Positions 1 to 9,033 of a stretch of DNA of 64,000 nucleotides are shown piece after piece. Position numbers and translations under genes: made by a program. The notes under the pieces were generated by a model that saw only the letters and a list, made by a program, of their open reading frames with translations, ran no database searches and had not been told where the DNA came from. Every line of letters starts with the position of its first letter. Position 1 is the first letter of the stretch. Source of the stretch: Paraburkholderia silviterrae (GTDB lineage Bacteria > Pseudomonadota > Gammaproteobacteria > Burkholderiales > Burkholderiaceae); NCBI RefSeq assembly GCF_004353915.1, contig NZ_SMRP01000005.1, forward strand, positions 356,515 through 420,514. The letters run 5' to 3'.

Positions 1-756
1 GTCAGCAAGTACTTCGGCAAGGTGATCGCGCTCAACGGCGTCACGCTGCGCTTGAAGCGCGGCGAAGTGCACTGCCTGCTCGGCGACAACGGCGCGGGCA
101 AGTCCACGCTAATCAAGACGCTGGCTGGCGTGCACGCGCCCACCTCGGGCCAGTATTTCGTGGACGGCAAGCCCGTCCACTTCGAATCGCCGAGAGACGC
201 GCTCGACCTCGGCATCGCGACCGTCTACCAGGATCTCGCGCTGGTGCCGCTGCTCTCGGTGGCGCGCAACTTCTTCATGGGCCGCGAGCCGCAGAAGAAA
301 TTGTTCGGCCTCCTCAATGTCATGGATCTCGATTCGAGCGCCCAGATCGCCAAGGAGCGCCTCGCGGAAATGGGCATCAACGTGCGCGACCCGCATCAGG
401 CCATCGGCACGATGTCGGGCGGCGAGCGCCAGTGCCTCGCGATCGCGCGTGCGATCCACTTCGGCGCGCGCGTGCTGATTCTCGACGAGCCGACCGCCGC
501 GCTCGGCGTGAAGCAGAGCTTCAACGTGCTCAGGTTGATCCATAGCGCCCGCGCAAAAGGCATCTCGGTGATCTTCATCACGCACAACGTGCACCACGCC
601 TACCCGATTGGCGATTCGTTCACGCTGCTCAATCGCGGCCGCTCGCTCGGCACGTACACGAAGGACACCATCAGCAAGAACGAGGTGCTCGACATGATGG
701 CCGGCGGCGCGGAGATGCAGAAGATGATTGCCGAGCTCGACGGCGCGACCATTTGA
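1..756 (+). CDS. Sugar (probably inositol) ABC transporter ATP-binding protein, 5' end outside window
   Basis: The reading frame is open from base 1, so the gene starts before the window; about 251 residues are visible. It is an ABC ATPase: Walker [11 protein letters not shown]-loop region with VYQDLAL, signature MSGGERQ and Walker B VLILDEP are all intact. It has one nucleotide-binding domain, like the FrcA type and unlike the two-domain RbsA type. It would sit on the inner face of the membrane and power uptake of a sugar or polyol. The iolCDEB genes follow directly, so myo-inositol is the likely substrate; this is inferred from context. The permease and binding protein are probably upstream, outside the window. 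Confidence 0.85.
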   Translation, partial: VSKYFGKVIALNGVTLRLKRGEVHCLLGDNGAGKSTLIKTLAGVHAPTSGQYFVDGKPVHFESPRDALDLGIATVYQDLALVPLLSVARNFFMGREPQKKLFGLLNVMDLDSSAQIAKERLAEMGINVRDPHQAIGTMSGGERQCLAIARAIHFGARVLILDEPTAALGVKQSFNVLRLIHSARAKGISVIFITHNVHHAYPIGDSFTLLNRGRSLGTYTKDTISKNEVLDMMAGGAEMQKMIAELDGATI

Positions 757-789
757 GGCGCGCGCGTCGACTCCGGATCGAGTCTGAAT

Positions 790-819
790 TGAGACCGAAC
801 TGAGACCGAACTGAGACCG
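790..819. repeat. 11-bp tandem repeat in the leader of iolC
   Basis: Units of TGAGACCGAAC lie head to tail at 790-800 and 801-811, with a partial third (TGAGACCG) at 812-819. They fill most of the gap between the ABC ATPase stop and the iolC start, ending about 18 bases before the ATG at 838. No function is visible; the copy number may vary between strains. Confidence 0.7.
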
Positions 820-837
820 CATACGACAGGAATGCTC

Positions 838-2853
838 ATGGCCCTCCCCCGCACCAACCCTTCACGCTTCGCATCCGGACGCAGCCGCGATATCGTCTGC
901 CTCGGCCGGCTCGGCGTCGATCTCTACGCTCAGCAAGTCGGCGCGCGGCTCGAAGACGTCTCCACCTTCGCCAAGTATCTCGGCGGCTCGTCGGCGAACA
1001 TCGCGTTCGGCTGCGCGCGGCTCGGCCTGAGCTCGGCCATGCTCACGCGCGTCGGCGACGACCACATGGGCCGCTTTCTCACCGAAACGCTCGCGAAAGA
1101 AGGCTGCGACACGAGCCACGTGCGCGTCGACCCCGAGCGGCTGACCGCACTCGTGCTGCTCGGCCTGAAAGACCGCGACACGTTTCCGCTCATTTTCTAT
1201 CGCGAGAACTGCGCCGACATGGCCGTCGATGCGGGCGACTTCGACGAGGCGTTCATTGCCTCGTCCAAGGCGCTGCTCATCACCGGCACGCACTTCTCGA
1301 CCGGGCAGGTGAACCGCGCAAGTCTTCAGGCGCTCGACTACGCGCGCCGCAACGACGTGCGCACCGTGCTCGACATCGACTATCGCCCGGTGCTCTGGGG
1401 GCTGACCGGCAAGGCCGACGGCGAGACGCGCTTTATCGCGAGCGCAGGCGTGAGCGAGCATCTGCAGCGCATCCTGCCCCTCTTCGATCTCGTGATCGGC
1501 ACCGAAGAGGAATTGCGCATCGCGGGCGGCCAAGAGACGCTCGTCGATGCGCTCAAGCGCGTGCGCGAAGTCACGCCCGCCACGCTGCTCGTGAAGCGGG
1601 GGCCGCTCGGCTGCCAGATCGTCGAGGGAGCGGTGCCCGATTCGCTCGACGAGGTGCCGCTGCAACGCGGCGTGGAGGTCGAAGTGCTCAACGTGCTCGG
1701 CGCGGGCGATGCGTTCGCCTCGGGCTTTCTGTCGGGCTGGCTGCGCGATGCGCCGCTCGAAGACTGCGCGCGCGCGGCCAATGCGTGCGGCGCGCTCGTG
1801 GTCTCGCGCCACGGCTGCGCGCCCGCGATGCCCACGCCCGCGGAGCTCGACTATTTCCTGCGCGAAGCCGCGGCGAACCCCGTGCGCATGCGCCGCCCCG
1901 ATCGCGACGCCACGCTCGCCCGCCTGCACCGCGTGACCCCTGCGCGCAAGCACTACGACGAGGTGCTGGGCTTCGCGTTCGACCATCGCAACCAGTTCTT
2001 CGACCTCGCCCAGCAGACTGGCGCCAGCGAGACGCGCATCTCGTACCTGAAAAACCTGTTCGTCGATGCCGTGGCGCAGACGGAAAGCGCGCTCGGTCTG
2101 CAAGGCTGCATCGGTGTCCTGATCGACGATCGCTATGGCCAGGACGCGCTCAACGCCGCGACCGGTCGCGACTGGTGGATCGGCCGCCCGGTCGAGCTGC
2201 CGGGCTCGGTGCCGCTCGTGTTCGACCATGGCCGCTCGATCGGCACGACGCTCGCAGCCTGGCCCATCGGGCACACGGTCAAGTGTCTCGTGCAGTTCCA
2301 TCCCGACGAGCCGATGGAGCAGCGCCTCGAACAGGAAGCGCAACTGCGCGCGCTCTACGACGCCGTGCAGGCGAGCGGCCACGAACTGCTGCTCGAAGTG
2401 ATTCCGCCGAAGCTCGGCGGCCGGCCGAACGCACCCGACACGGTCTATCGCGCGCTCAAGCGGCTCTACAATATCGGCCTCTACCCCGAGTGGTGGAAGC
2501 TCGAGCCGATGGACGCGGCGCAGTGGCGCGACATAGACGCGCTGATCGCCGAGCGCGACCCGCATTGCCGCGGCGTCGTGCTGCTCGGCCTCTCCGCGCC
2601 CATCGAGCAGTTGACCAGCGGTTTTCGCGCGGCAGCGGCTTCGCAGACGTGCCGCGGCTTCACGGTGGGCCGCACCATCTTCTACGAGCCGAGCTTCGCC
2701 TGGCTCGCAGGTGAAATCGACGACCAGGAATTGATCGCGCGCGTGCGCCGCGCCTTCGAGACGCTGATCGCGGCATGGCGCGCCGCGCGCGGCCAGGCGC
2801 CAGGCCAGCCAGATCACGATGCCCATGCCACGCGCGAGGAGAAAGCAGCATGA
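838..2853 (+). CDS. iolC: Bifunctional 5-dehydro-2-deoxygluconokinase / DUF2090 aldolase-like protein (IolC fusion)
   Basis: The protein (671 residues from ATG 838) has an N-terminal PfkB-type sugar kinase with GGSSANIAFG near residue 45 and the catalytic GAGDAFASG near 288. A C-terminal DUF2090 domain (about 325-640) follows. IolC phosphorylates 5-dehydro-2-deoxygluconate; the DUF2090 half resembles the aldolase that splits the product to dihydroxyacetone phosphate and malonate semialdehyde. I chose ATG 838 because AGGA at 828-831 lies 6 bases before it, whereas the ATG at 832 touches that motif. The stop overlaps the iolD start (ATGA), which indicates translational coupling. This fused form is common in beta-proteobacteria. 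Confidence 0.9.
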   Translation: MALPRTNPSRFASGRSRDIVCLGRLGVDLYAQQVGARLEDVSTFAKYLGGSSANIAFGCARLGLSSAMLTRVGDDHMGRFLTETLAKEGCDTSHVRVDPERLTALVLLGLKDRDTFPLIFYRENCADMAVDAGDFDEAFIASSKALLITGTHFSTGQVNRASLQALDYARRNDVRTVLDIDYRPVLWGLTGKADGETRFIASAGVSEHLQRILPLFDLVIGTEEELRIAGGQETLVDALKRVREVTPATLLVKRGPLGCQIVEGAVPDSLDEVPLQRGVEVEVLNVLGAGDAFASGFLSGWLRDAPLEDCARAANACGALVVSRHGCAPAMPTPAELDYFLREAAANPVRMRRPDRDATLARLHRVTPARKHYDEVLGFAFDHRNQFFDLAQQTGASETRISYLKNLFVDAVAQTESALGLQGCIGVLIDDRYGQDALNAATGRDWWIGRPVELPGSVPLVFDHGRSIGTTLAAWPIGHTVKCLVQFHPDEPMEQRLEQEAQLRALYDAVQASGHELLLEVIPPKLGGRPNAPDTVYRALKRLYNIGLYPEWWKLEPMDAAQWRDIDALIAERDPHCRGVVLLGLSAPIEQLTSGFRAAAASQTCRGFTVGRTIFYEPSFAWLAGEIDDQELIARVRRAFETLIAAWRAARGQAPGQPDHDAHATREEKAA

Positions 2854-4889
2854 ATCAGCGCATCGCTCCTATTTCCGGTGCTTCGCACGAGGGACAACCG
2901 AACGCCGTGCCGGGTTCGGCCGCCGCCACGGTGCGCCTCACCGCGGCGCAGGCACTGGTGCGCTTTCTCGCCGCCCAGCGTGTGGCCTGCGAAGACGGCT
3001 CGGGCCGCACCGAGCCGCTCTTCGGCGGCGTGTTCGCCATCTTCGGGCACGGCAACGTGGCGGGCCTCGGCGAGGCGCTCTATCACTATCGCCACGAACT
3101 GCCCACGCTGCGCGCGCACAACGAGCAAGCGATGGCGCACAGCGCGATCGCCTACGCGAAGGCGCATTTCCGCCGCCGCATGATGGCCGTGACCACCTCG
3201 ATCGGCCCCGGCGCCACCAACCTCGTGACGGCCGCCGCGCTCGCGCACGTGAACCGGCTGCCACTCTTGCTCCTGCCCGGCGACATCTTCGTCTCGCGCG
3301 AACCCGACCCGGTGCTGCAGCAGATCGAAGATCCCCATGATGGCGGCCTTTCCGCCAACGATGCGCTCAAGCCCGTATCGCGCTACTTCGACCGAATCGT
3401 GCATCCCGCGCAATTGCTCACCGCGTTGCCGCGCGCGCTGCGCGTGCTCACCGACGCCGCGCTGTGCGGCCCGGTCACGCTCGCGCTGCCGCAGGACGTG
3501 CAGGCCATGGCGTGGGACTATCCCGCGAGTTTCTTCACACCGCGCCTCGTGAGCTTTCACGCCCCCGCACCCGTGCAGAGCGAGATCGACGCGGCGCTCG
3601 CGCAACTGCATCGCGCGAAGCGTCCGCTCATCGTCGCGGGCGGCGGCGTGCTCTACTCGCGCGCCGCGCCTCAATTGCAGGCACTCGCCGCGGCGCGCGG
3701 CATTCCGGTGGCGGAAACCCAGGCCGGCAAAGGCGCGCTCGCCTGGGACGATCCGCTCAATGTGGGCGCGATCGGCGTGACGGGCTCGCCCGCCGCGAAC
3801 GCACTCGCACGCGACGCCGACTGCATTGTTGCGGTGGGCACCCGTCTGCAGGACTTCACGACCGGCTCGAATTCGCTGTTCGCGCACGCGCACGTGATCG
3901 GCGTGAATACAAACGGCTTCGATGCGCTCAAGCACAACGGGCTTGCCGTGGAAGCCGACGCGAAGCTCGCACTCGCGGCGCTGAGCGACGAGCTGATCAA
4001 CTGGCGTGCCGACGCGAACTGGAGCGCGCATGCACGACGCCTCGCCGACGAATGGCGCGCGAGCGTCGAAGCGCTCACGCACGCGCCACAGGAACGCCAC
4101 AGCCTGCCCTACGACGCCGACGTGATCGGCGCCGTGCAGCGCTCGTCGAGCCGTTCGTACACCGAAGATATCGTCGTGTGCGCGGCCGGCACGCTGCCCG
4201 CCGAGTTGCACAAGCTCTGGCGTGCCGGCCAGCCGGGCGCCTACCACGTCGAATACGGCTACTCGTGCATGGGCTATGAGATCGCGGGCGGGCTCGGCGC
4301 GAAGCTCGCGCGGCCCGAGCGCGAAGTCATCGTCATGGTGGGCGATGGCAGCTACCTGATGATGAACAGCGAAATCGCCACCTCGGTGATGCTCGGCGCG
4401 AAGCTCATCATCGTCGTGCTCGACAACCGCGGCTACGGCTGCATCAACCGGCTCCAGCAGGCCTGCGGCAGTGCACCGTTCAACAACCTCTTCGAGGACT
4501 GCGCGCAAGGGCCGCTTGGCGCGCCGCGCATCGACTTCGCCTCGCACGCGCGCTCGCTGGGCGCGCAGGCCGAGCACGTCGCCAACGTCGCGGAACTCGA
4601 AACCGCGCTGCAACGCGCGCGCGCCGCGTCGCGCACCTACCTCATCAGCATCGACACCGATCCCGCGCGCACGACCGAGGACGGCGGATGGTGGTGGGAA
4701 GTCGCCGTGCCCGAGGTTTCGACGCGCGCCACCGTGCGCGAGGCGCGCCAGCGCTACGACGCGCATCTCGCCCAACGCGGCCAGCGCGAGCGCGGTGGCG
4801 ACGCGCCGCCCGCGACGAAGCCAGCGTCCGGCAGTGAAAATGAAAGCGCCAAGGAAAGCGGTAGCGCAGCCGATCCAACCCAGGCATGA
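2850..4889 (+). CDS. iolD: 3D-(3,5/4)-trihydroxycyclohexane-1,2-dione hydrolase IolD
   Basis: A 679-residue thiamine-diphosphate enzyme of the acetolactate synthase fold. It has the N-terminal pyrimidine-binding domain, a central domain with IVAGGGVLYS, and the C-terminal cofactor motif GDGSYLMMN near residue 498, followed by VVLDNRGYGC. The length fits IolD, which opens the cyclic diketone ring in the third step of inositol breakdown. Start 2850 overlaps the iolC stop by ATGA and is preceded by GAGGAGAAA. The last 30 residues are Ser/Glu/Ala-rich and look like a disordered tail. The iolE start lies 34 bases beyond the stop. Confidence 0.93.
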   Translation: MNQRIAPISGASHEGQPNAVPGSAAATVRLTAAQALVRFLAAQRVACEDGSGRTEPLFGGVFAIFGHGNVAGLGEALYHYRHELPTLRAHNEQAMAHSAIAYAKAHFRRRMMAVTTSIGPGATNLVTAAALAHVNRLPLLLLPGDIFVSREPDPVLQQIEDPHDGGLSANDALKPVSRYFDRIVHPAQLLTALPRALRVLTDAALCGPVTLALPQDVQAMAWDYPASFFTPRLVSFHAPAPVQSEIDAALAQLHRAKRPLIVAGGGVLYSRAAPQLQALAAARGIPVAETQAGKGALAWDDPLNVGAIGVTGSPAANALARDADCIVAVGTRLQDFTTGSNSLFAHAHVIGVNTNGFDALKHNGLAVEADAKLALAALSDELINWRADANWSAHARRLADEWRASVEALTHAPQERHSLPYDADVIGAVQRSSSRSYTEDIVVCAAGTLPAELHKLWRAGQPGAYHVEYGYSCMGYEIAGGLGAKLARPEREVIVMVGDGSYLMMNSEIATSVMLGAKLIIVVLDNRGYGCINRLQQACGSAPFNNLFEDCAQGPLGAPRIDFASHARSLGAQAEHVANVAELETALQRARAASRTYLISIDTDPARTTEDGGWWWEVAVPEVSTRATVREARQRYDAHLAQRGQRERGGDAPPATKPASGSENESAKESGSAADPTQA

Positions 4890-4923
4890 CGAGACTCACG
4901 TTTGCAGAGAACGAGGAACGCAC

Positions 4924-5847
4924 ATGAGCGCATTTGAAGTACGCATCGGCATCAATCCGCTATCGTGGATGAACGACGACCTGCCCTCGCTCGGCGGCGA
5001 AATACCGCTCTCCCAGGCGCTCACCGAGGGGCGCGAGATCGGCTACGAAGGCTTCGAGCTCGGCAACAAGTTTCCGCGCGAGCCGCAAGCGCTCAAGGCA
5101 TTGCTCGCGCAATACGACCTCTCGCTCGTGTCCGGCTGGTACTCGGGCATGCTCGCGCGGCGCAGCGTGGCTGAAGAGATCGCGGCCGTCGACAAGCATC
5201 TCGACCTGCTCGCGCAGAACGGCGCTACGGTGATGGTCTACGGCGAAGTGGCTGACTCGATCCAGGGCGCGCCGCGCCCGCTCTATCAGCGGCCGCGCTT
5301 TTTCAGCGAGCAGCAGTGGGACGAATACGCCGCGCGCGTGGATGCCTTCGCGCGTCATGCGCTCTCGCGTGGCGTGCGGCTCGCCTATCACCATCACATG
5401 GGCGCCTATGTGGAAACGCCCGCCGACATCGACAAGCTCATGGCGCGCACCAGCGAAGCTGTGGGCCTGCTGTTCGACGCGGGCCATATCACGTTCGCGG
5501 GCGGCGACCCCGTAGTGGAGCTCGACAAGCACATCGCACGCGTATGCCATGTGCACTGCAAGGACGTGCGCCCCGCCGTGGTGAAGCTCGCGCGCAACCG
5601 CAACTGGAGTTTCCTCGACGCGGTGCTCGCGGGCGCGTTCACGGTGCCCGGCGACGGCGCCGTCGATTTTCCGGCGATCATCGCGCGTCTGAAGCGGCAC
5701 GGCTACCGCGGCTGGCTAGTGGTGGAAGCCGAGCAGGACCCCGTGATCGCGCCGTCGTACGCGTACGCGCAGAAGGGCTATCGCACGCTGCGCTCGCTCG
5801 TCGATTCGGAGAGCGTATCAAGCAACACCAGCAAGGAGGCAGCATGA
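4924..5847 (+). CDS. iolE: Inosose (2-keto-myo-inositol) dehydratase IolE
   Basis: A 307-residue xylose-isomerase-like TIM-barrel protein of normal family length. The opening RIGINPLSWMNDDLPSLGG, the motif EGFELGNKFPR, the metal-region segment YHHHMGAYVET and VCHVHCKDVRP all fit IolE. The enzyme dehydrates 2-keto-myo-inositol to the dione used by IolD. The start at 4924 follows GAACGAGGAACGCAC, which supplies a GAGGA ribosome site. It lies between iolD and iolB in one operon and overlaps iolB by ATGA. Confidence 0.93.
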   Translation: MSAFEVRIGINPLSWMNDDLPSLGGEIPLSQALTEGREIGYEGFELGNKFPREPQALKALLAQYDLSLVSGWYSGMLARRSVAEEIAAVDKHLDLLAQNGATVMVYGEVADSIQGAPRPLYQRPRFFSEQQWDEYAARVDAFARHALSRGVRLAYHHHMGAYVETPADIDKLMARTSEAVGLLFDAGHITFAGGDPVVELDKHIARVCHVHCKDVRPAVVKLARNRNWSFLDAVLAGAFTVPGDGAVDFPAIIARLKRHGYRGWLVVEAEQDPVIAPSYAYAQKGYRTLRSLVDSESVSSNTSKEAA

Positions 5848-6647
5848 GCCTGCTAGTCAAGGCCGCGCGCGAAGGCCAGACGATCGCGCGCGTCACGCCC
5901 GCCACGGCGGGCTGGCGCTATGTCGGCTTCGCCGCGTACCGCATGGACGCCGACGATATCGTCTACGTACACGAAACGGACCGCGAGAGCTGCATCGTCG
6001 TGCTCTCGGGCGCCGTGGACATCGAGGCAGACGGCAAGCGTCATTCGGGCCTCGGCTCGCGTGACAGTGTATTCGAAGACGCCGCGCCCTATGCGCTCTA
6101 CGTGCCGCCCGGTGTGAAGGCGGTGGTGCGCGCCACGCGCGAAGCCGAGTTGGGCGTGGCGAGCGCGCCAGCGCTCGGCACACTGCCCGTGCGGCTCATC
6201 GAGCCCGCGCAAATGAAGCGCTCCACGCGCGGCAAAGGCGCGAATACGCGCTACGTCTGCGATATTCTTGCGCAGACCGAGCCGGCGGAATCGTTGCTCG
6301 TGGTGGAAGTGCGCACGCCTTCGGGTCATTCGTCGAGCTATCCGCCGCACAAGCACGATGCCGACCGCCTGCCGCACGAAAGCGCGCTGGAAGAGACCTA
6401 TTACCACCGGCTCAATCCGCAGCAAGGCTTCGCCTTCCAGCGTGTCTATACCGACCTGCGCGACCTCGACGAGACCATGGCCGTGGAGGACCACGACGTC
6501 GTGATGGTGCCGCGCGGCTATCATCCGGTGGTCGTGCCGTACGGCTACGACTCGTATTACCTGAACGTGATGGCGGGCCCCACGCGCGAGTGGCACTTCC
6601 ACAACGATCCCGCGCACGAGTGGATCATCGAGCGCGACGCGAAGTAA
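5844..6647 (+). CDS. iolB: 5-deoxy-glucuronate isomerase IolB
   Basis: A 267-residue double-cupin protein. PPHKHDADRLPHESALEET and VMVPRGYHPVVVPYGYDSYY carry the metal-ligand histidines and glutamates expected of IolB, which converts 5-deoxy-glucuronate to 5-dehydro-2-deoxygluconate, the substrate of IolC. Start 5844 overlaps the iolE stop, with GGAGG at 5834-5838 as the ribosome site. It is the last gene of the operon and is followed by a strong terminator. Confidence 0.93.
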   Translation: MSLLVKAAREGQTIARVTPATAGWRYVGFAAYRMDADDIVYVHETDRESCIVVLSGAVDIEADGKRHSGLGSRDSVFEDAAPYALYVPPGVKAVVRATREAELGVASAPALGTLPVRLIEPAQMKRSTRGKGANTRYVCDILAQTEPAESLLVVEVRTPSGHSSSYPPHKHDADRLPHESALEETYYHRLNPQQGFAFQRVYTDLRDLDETMAVEDHDVVMVPRGYHPVVVPYGYDSYYLNVMAGPTREWHFHNDPAHEWIIERDAK

Positions 6648-6671
6648 GGCAACACGATTCGCACCACGTAA

Positions 6672-6705
6672 AACGCCGCGCTGCCTGATCAAGCAGCGCG
6701 GCGTT
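6672..6705. terminator. Bidirectional intrinsic terminator between iolB and the chemoreceptor gene
   Basis: A 13-bp perfect stem (AACGCCGCGCTGC at 6672-6684, GCAGCGCGGCGTT at 6693-6705) encloses an 8-base loop. It has an A tract on the left and TTTTT on the right, so it can stop the iol operon and the convergent chemoreceptor transcript. Confidence 0.9.
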
Positions 6706-6728
6706 TTTGCGTGCAGCGTGGTCGAAAA

Positions 6729-8411
6729 TCAAGCGAGCTGGAACTTGCCCACGAGGCGCTTGAGCACCTTCGCCTGGTCGTCGAGCGATTGCGCCGCCGC
6801 CGTGGCCTCTTCCACCAGCGCCGCGTTCTGCTGCGTGCCCGCATCCATCTGCGTGACCGCGCGGCTGATCTCCTCGATGCCGGCGCGCTGCTCGCTCGAT
6901 GCCGCGGAGATCTCGCCGATGATGTCGTTCACGCGCTTCACGGCCTTCACGACTTCTTCCATGGTCTGACCCGCGTCGGTGGCGAGCGTCGATCCGTTCG
7001 CCACGCGCGCCACCGACGCGGAGATCAACGTCTTGATCTCCTTGGCCGCCGCGGCGCTGCGCTGCGCTAGATTGCGTACCTCGCCCGCGACCACCGAGAA
7101 GCCACGCCCCTCTTCGCCCGCGCGCGCAGCCTCGACCGCCGCATTCAGCGCCAGGATATTGGTCTGGAACGCGATGCCTTCGATCACGCCGATGATGTCG
7201 GCGATACTCTTCGCGCTGTCGTTGATCTCGTTCATCGTGGCCACTACGCGGCCCACCACGGCGCCGCCCTTCTGCGCGATCTGCGAGGCGTTGCCGGCCA
7301 GCGTGCTCGCCTGCTGCGCGTTTTCCGCGTTCAGCCGCACGGTGGACGTCAATTGCTCCATGCTGCTCGCGGTGCGTTCGAGCGCGACGGCCTGCTCTTC
7401 CGTGCGGTGCGAGAGATCGAGATTGCCCGTCGAAATCTGGCCCGATGCGGCGGCAATCGCCTCGGCGCTCGCGGCGATCTCGGCCACCGTCGTCGACAGT
7501 CCGCTCTGCATGTCGCGCAACGCGCCGAGCATGCTGGACGCGTCGCGCGCATGCACCTCGACCGGCTGCGCGAGATCGCCCGCGGCAATGCGCGCGGCAA
7601 TGGCCTTCGCATGCGCGGGCTCGCCGCCGAGCTGGTGCGCGAGGCGCCGCACGACCCACTCGCTCACCACGAACGCGAGCACGAACAGCGCGAGCGTTGC
7701 CGCGGCGATCATCACGAACGACGACTTGTAGATGAACGCCGAAGCCGCGATCGTCGCCTTGGCGGCGGCGCCGCGCTGCGCGACGAGCTGATCGACGAGC
7801 TTCTCGAGCTTGCCCGTTTCCACGAGCAACGAGACGTCCTGCATGCTGACCTGCCAGCTCATCTGCGAAAGATCGAGCGGCTGCGCCTTCATGAGCGTGA
7901 CGAAGTCGCGCAAATGGCCGCTCCATGTTTGTGCTTGTGCGGCGAACTGCTTTTGCTGCGCGAGCGCGTCGCCGCCCGACTGCGACGAATATTGTCCGAG
8001 CACTTTCATCTGGAGCACGAGCGCCGCGAGGTCCTTCTCGATGCCCTCACCCAGCTCGTCACGTTCCTTCGCCGTAGTCGCGGTGAGCAGCATTTTTTGC
8101 CCGCGGCTCGCACGCAGCACATGGCCACGCACTTCCTCCGCGGCGCGGCTGGCGATGTGGCCCTGCTCGTAGATCGACTCCGTGGAATCGTTCAGGCGAC
8201 TGATCTGTGCGAGCGAGAAGGCGCCGATGGCCAGCGTGCCGACCAGCACTACCGCGAAAGCGACGCGCAGCATCGTCTTCACCGAGAGCGTCCTGCCCTC
8301 GCGCGCACGCACGGCCCTGGCCGTGGCGCGCTGGGCGTCCGGCGAATCCGCGACCTGCGCATCTTGCGGCACGAAACCGGCGCGCCGGCTCCCCTGCAAT
8401 GCAGCTTTCAT
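6729..8411 (-). CDS. Methyl-accepting chemotaxis protein
   Basis: A 560-residue transmembrane chemoreceptor. A first membrane helix (about 47-70) and a second (about 232-255) bracket a periplasmic four-helix-bundle-sized sensor domain. A HAMP-like stretch and the cytoplasmic signalling domain follow. The hairpin tip is the highly conserved segment with [20 protein letters not shown] and [16 protein letters not shown]. It passes ligand signals to CheA/CheW at the inner membrane. The ATG at 8411 has AAGGAG 11 bases upstream, but gives 46 residues before the first helix, more than usual; Met47 (8273) is an alternative start. No C-terminal CheR-docking pentapeptide is present. The ligand cannot be told; the iol neighbour is transcribed separately. 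Confidence 0.92.
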   Translation of the reverse strand: MKAALQGSRRAGFVPQDAQVADSPDAQRATARAVRAREGRTLSVKTMLRVAFAVVLVGTLAIGAFSLAQISRLNDSTESIYEQGHIASRAAEEVRGHVLRASRGQKMLLTATTAKERDELGEGIEKDLAALVLQMKVLGQYSSQSGGDALAQQKQFAAQAQTWSGHLRDFVTLMKAQPLDLSQMSWQVSMQDVSLLVETGKLEKLVDQLVAQRGAAAKATIAASAFIYKSSFVMIAAATLALFVLAFVVSEWVVRRLAHQLGGEPAHAKAIAARIAAGDLAQPVEVHARDASSMLGALRDMQSGLSTTVAEIAASAEAIAAASGQISTGNLDLSHRTEEQAVALERTASSMEQLTSTVRLNAENAQQASTLAGNASQIAQKGGAVVGRVVATMNEINDSAKSIADIIGVIEGIAFQTNILALNAAVEAARAGEEGRGFSVVAGEVRNLAQRSAAAAKEIKTLISASVARVANGSTLATDAGQTMEEVVKAVKRVNDIIGEISAASSEQRAGIEEISRAVTQMDAGTQQNAALVEEATAAAQSLDDQAKVLKRLVGKFQLA

Positions 8412-9033
8412 GTCTTGACGGTCTCCTTCTTGTTGTCAGGCCGCCCGAAGGAGTCCCCCGGGTCCGCCACAACCCGGTTTACGGCGGATTCACCAGCGAA
8501 CTTTAGCGCTCGCGGCATCGAGTGCTCGCGCTAGCTTCACGCGAGTCGAAAGGCCACCAATCCGCGATTGGAGCTTAAGCAAAAGGCTGGAAACGCAATC
8601 GCAGCCGATCACATATTCGATCGTGGATTAATGCCAATTGCATTTAATACGAATTGCATATTCATCGCGATAGCGAATTTCTAGCCTGATTCAGATATTT
8701 AGTTATCCCAATCCATCGCCATCTTTAATAATTTGATAATCGTCATGAACTTTGTCAATTGCCATCCTTCAATTGACAATCGAGTTTATCCTTTCACCAC
8801 TATTACTTGGCCATACAAGAAGCGATGAATTTTGTCGAAACACCCAACGTCGGGGATTACCGCCACCCACCTTCCGCACGCGTGCTCACCAGTCTGTATA
8901 AAGCGGATTCCTGCTCGCCGAAGCGAAAATCCGCAATATCCCGTCCGCGAAATATTTAGCCCGCCACTAGCTGAATATTTTCATTGCCATCCAATATCTG
9001 CCAATACACCTCCGAATTTAGAGGAAATATCGC
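8412..9033. other. AT-rich intergenic region upstream of the T6SS operon
   Basis: About 620 bases hold no convincing gene. From roughly 8560 to 9030 the sequence is much more AT-rich than the genes around it. It should contain the chemoreceptor promoter (leftward) and the T6SS promoter (rightward). It holds an inverted repeat at 8752-8779 and a direct repeat AATTGCAT at 8636-8643 and 8652-8659 (16-base period). I saw no clear sigma-54 -24/-12 element. AT-rich leaders like this are typical targets of H-NS-type silencers; that is inference. Confidence 0.6.
8752..8779. promoter_or_regulatory. Perfect inverted repeat, possible operator for the T6SS operon
   Basis: Arms TTGTCAATTG (8752-8761) and CAATTGACAA (8770-8779) are perfect reverse complements around an 8-base spacer. 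It lies about 255 bases before tssA, in AT-rich DNA. The geometry (10-bp arms, 18-bp centre-to-centre) suits a dimeric regulator; the stem is too AT-rich and has no T tract for a terminator. Confidence 0.4.

Noticed and set aside
1709..2714. Internal plus-strand Arg-rich frames inside iolC
   Set aside because: Out-of-frame shadows of iolC with no start signals.
862..4775. Long minus-strand frames opposite iolC and iolD
   Set aside because: Composition is typical of antisense GC-rich shadows; the sense genes are complete and recognisable.
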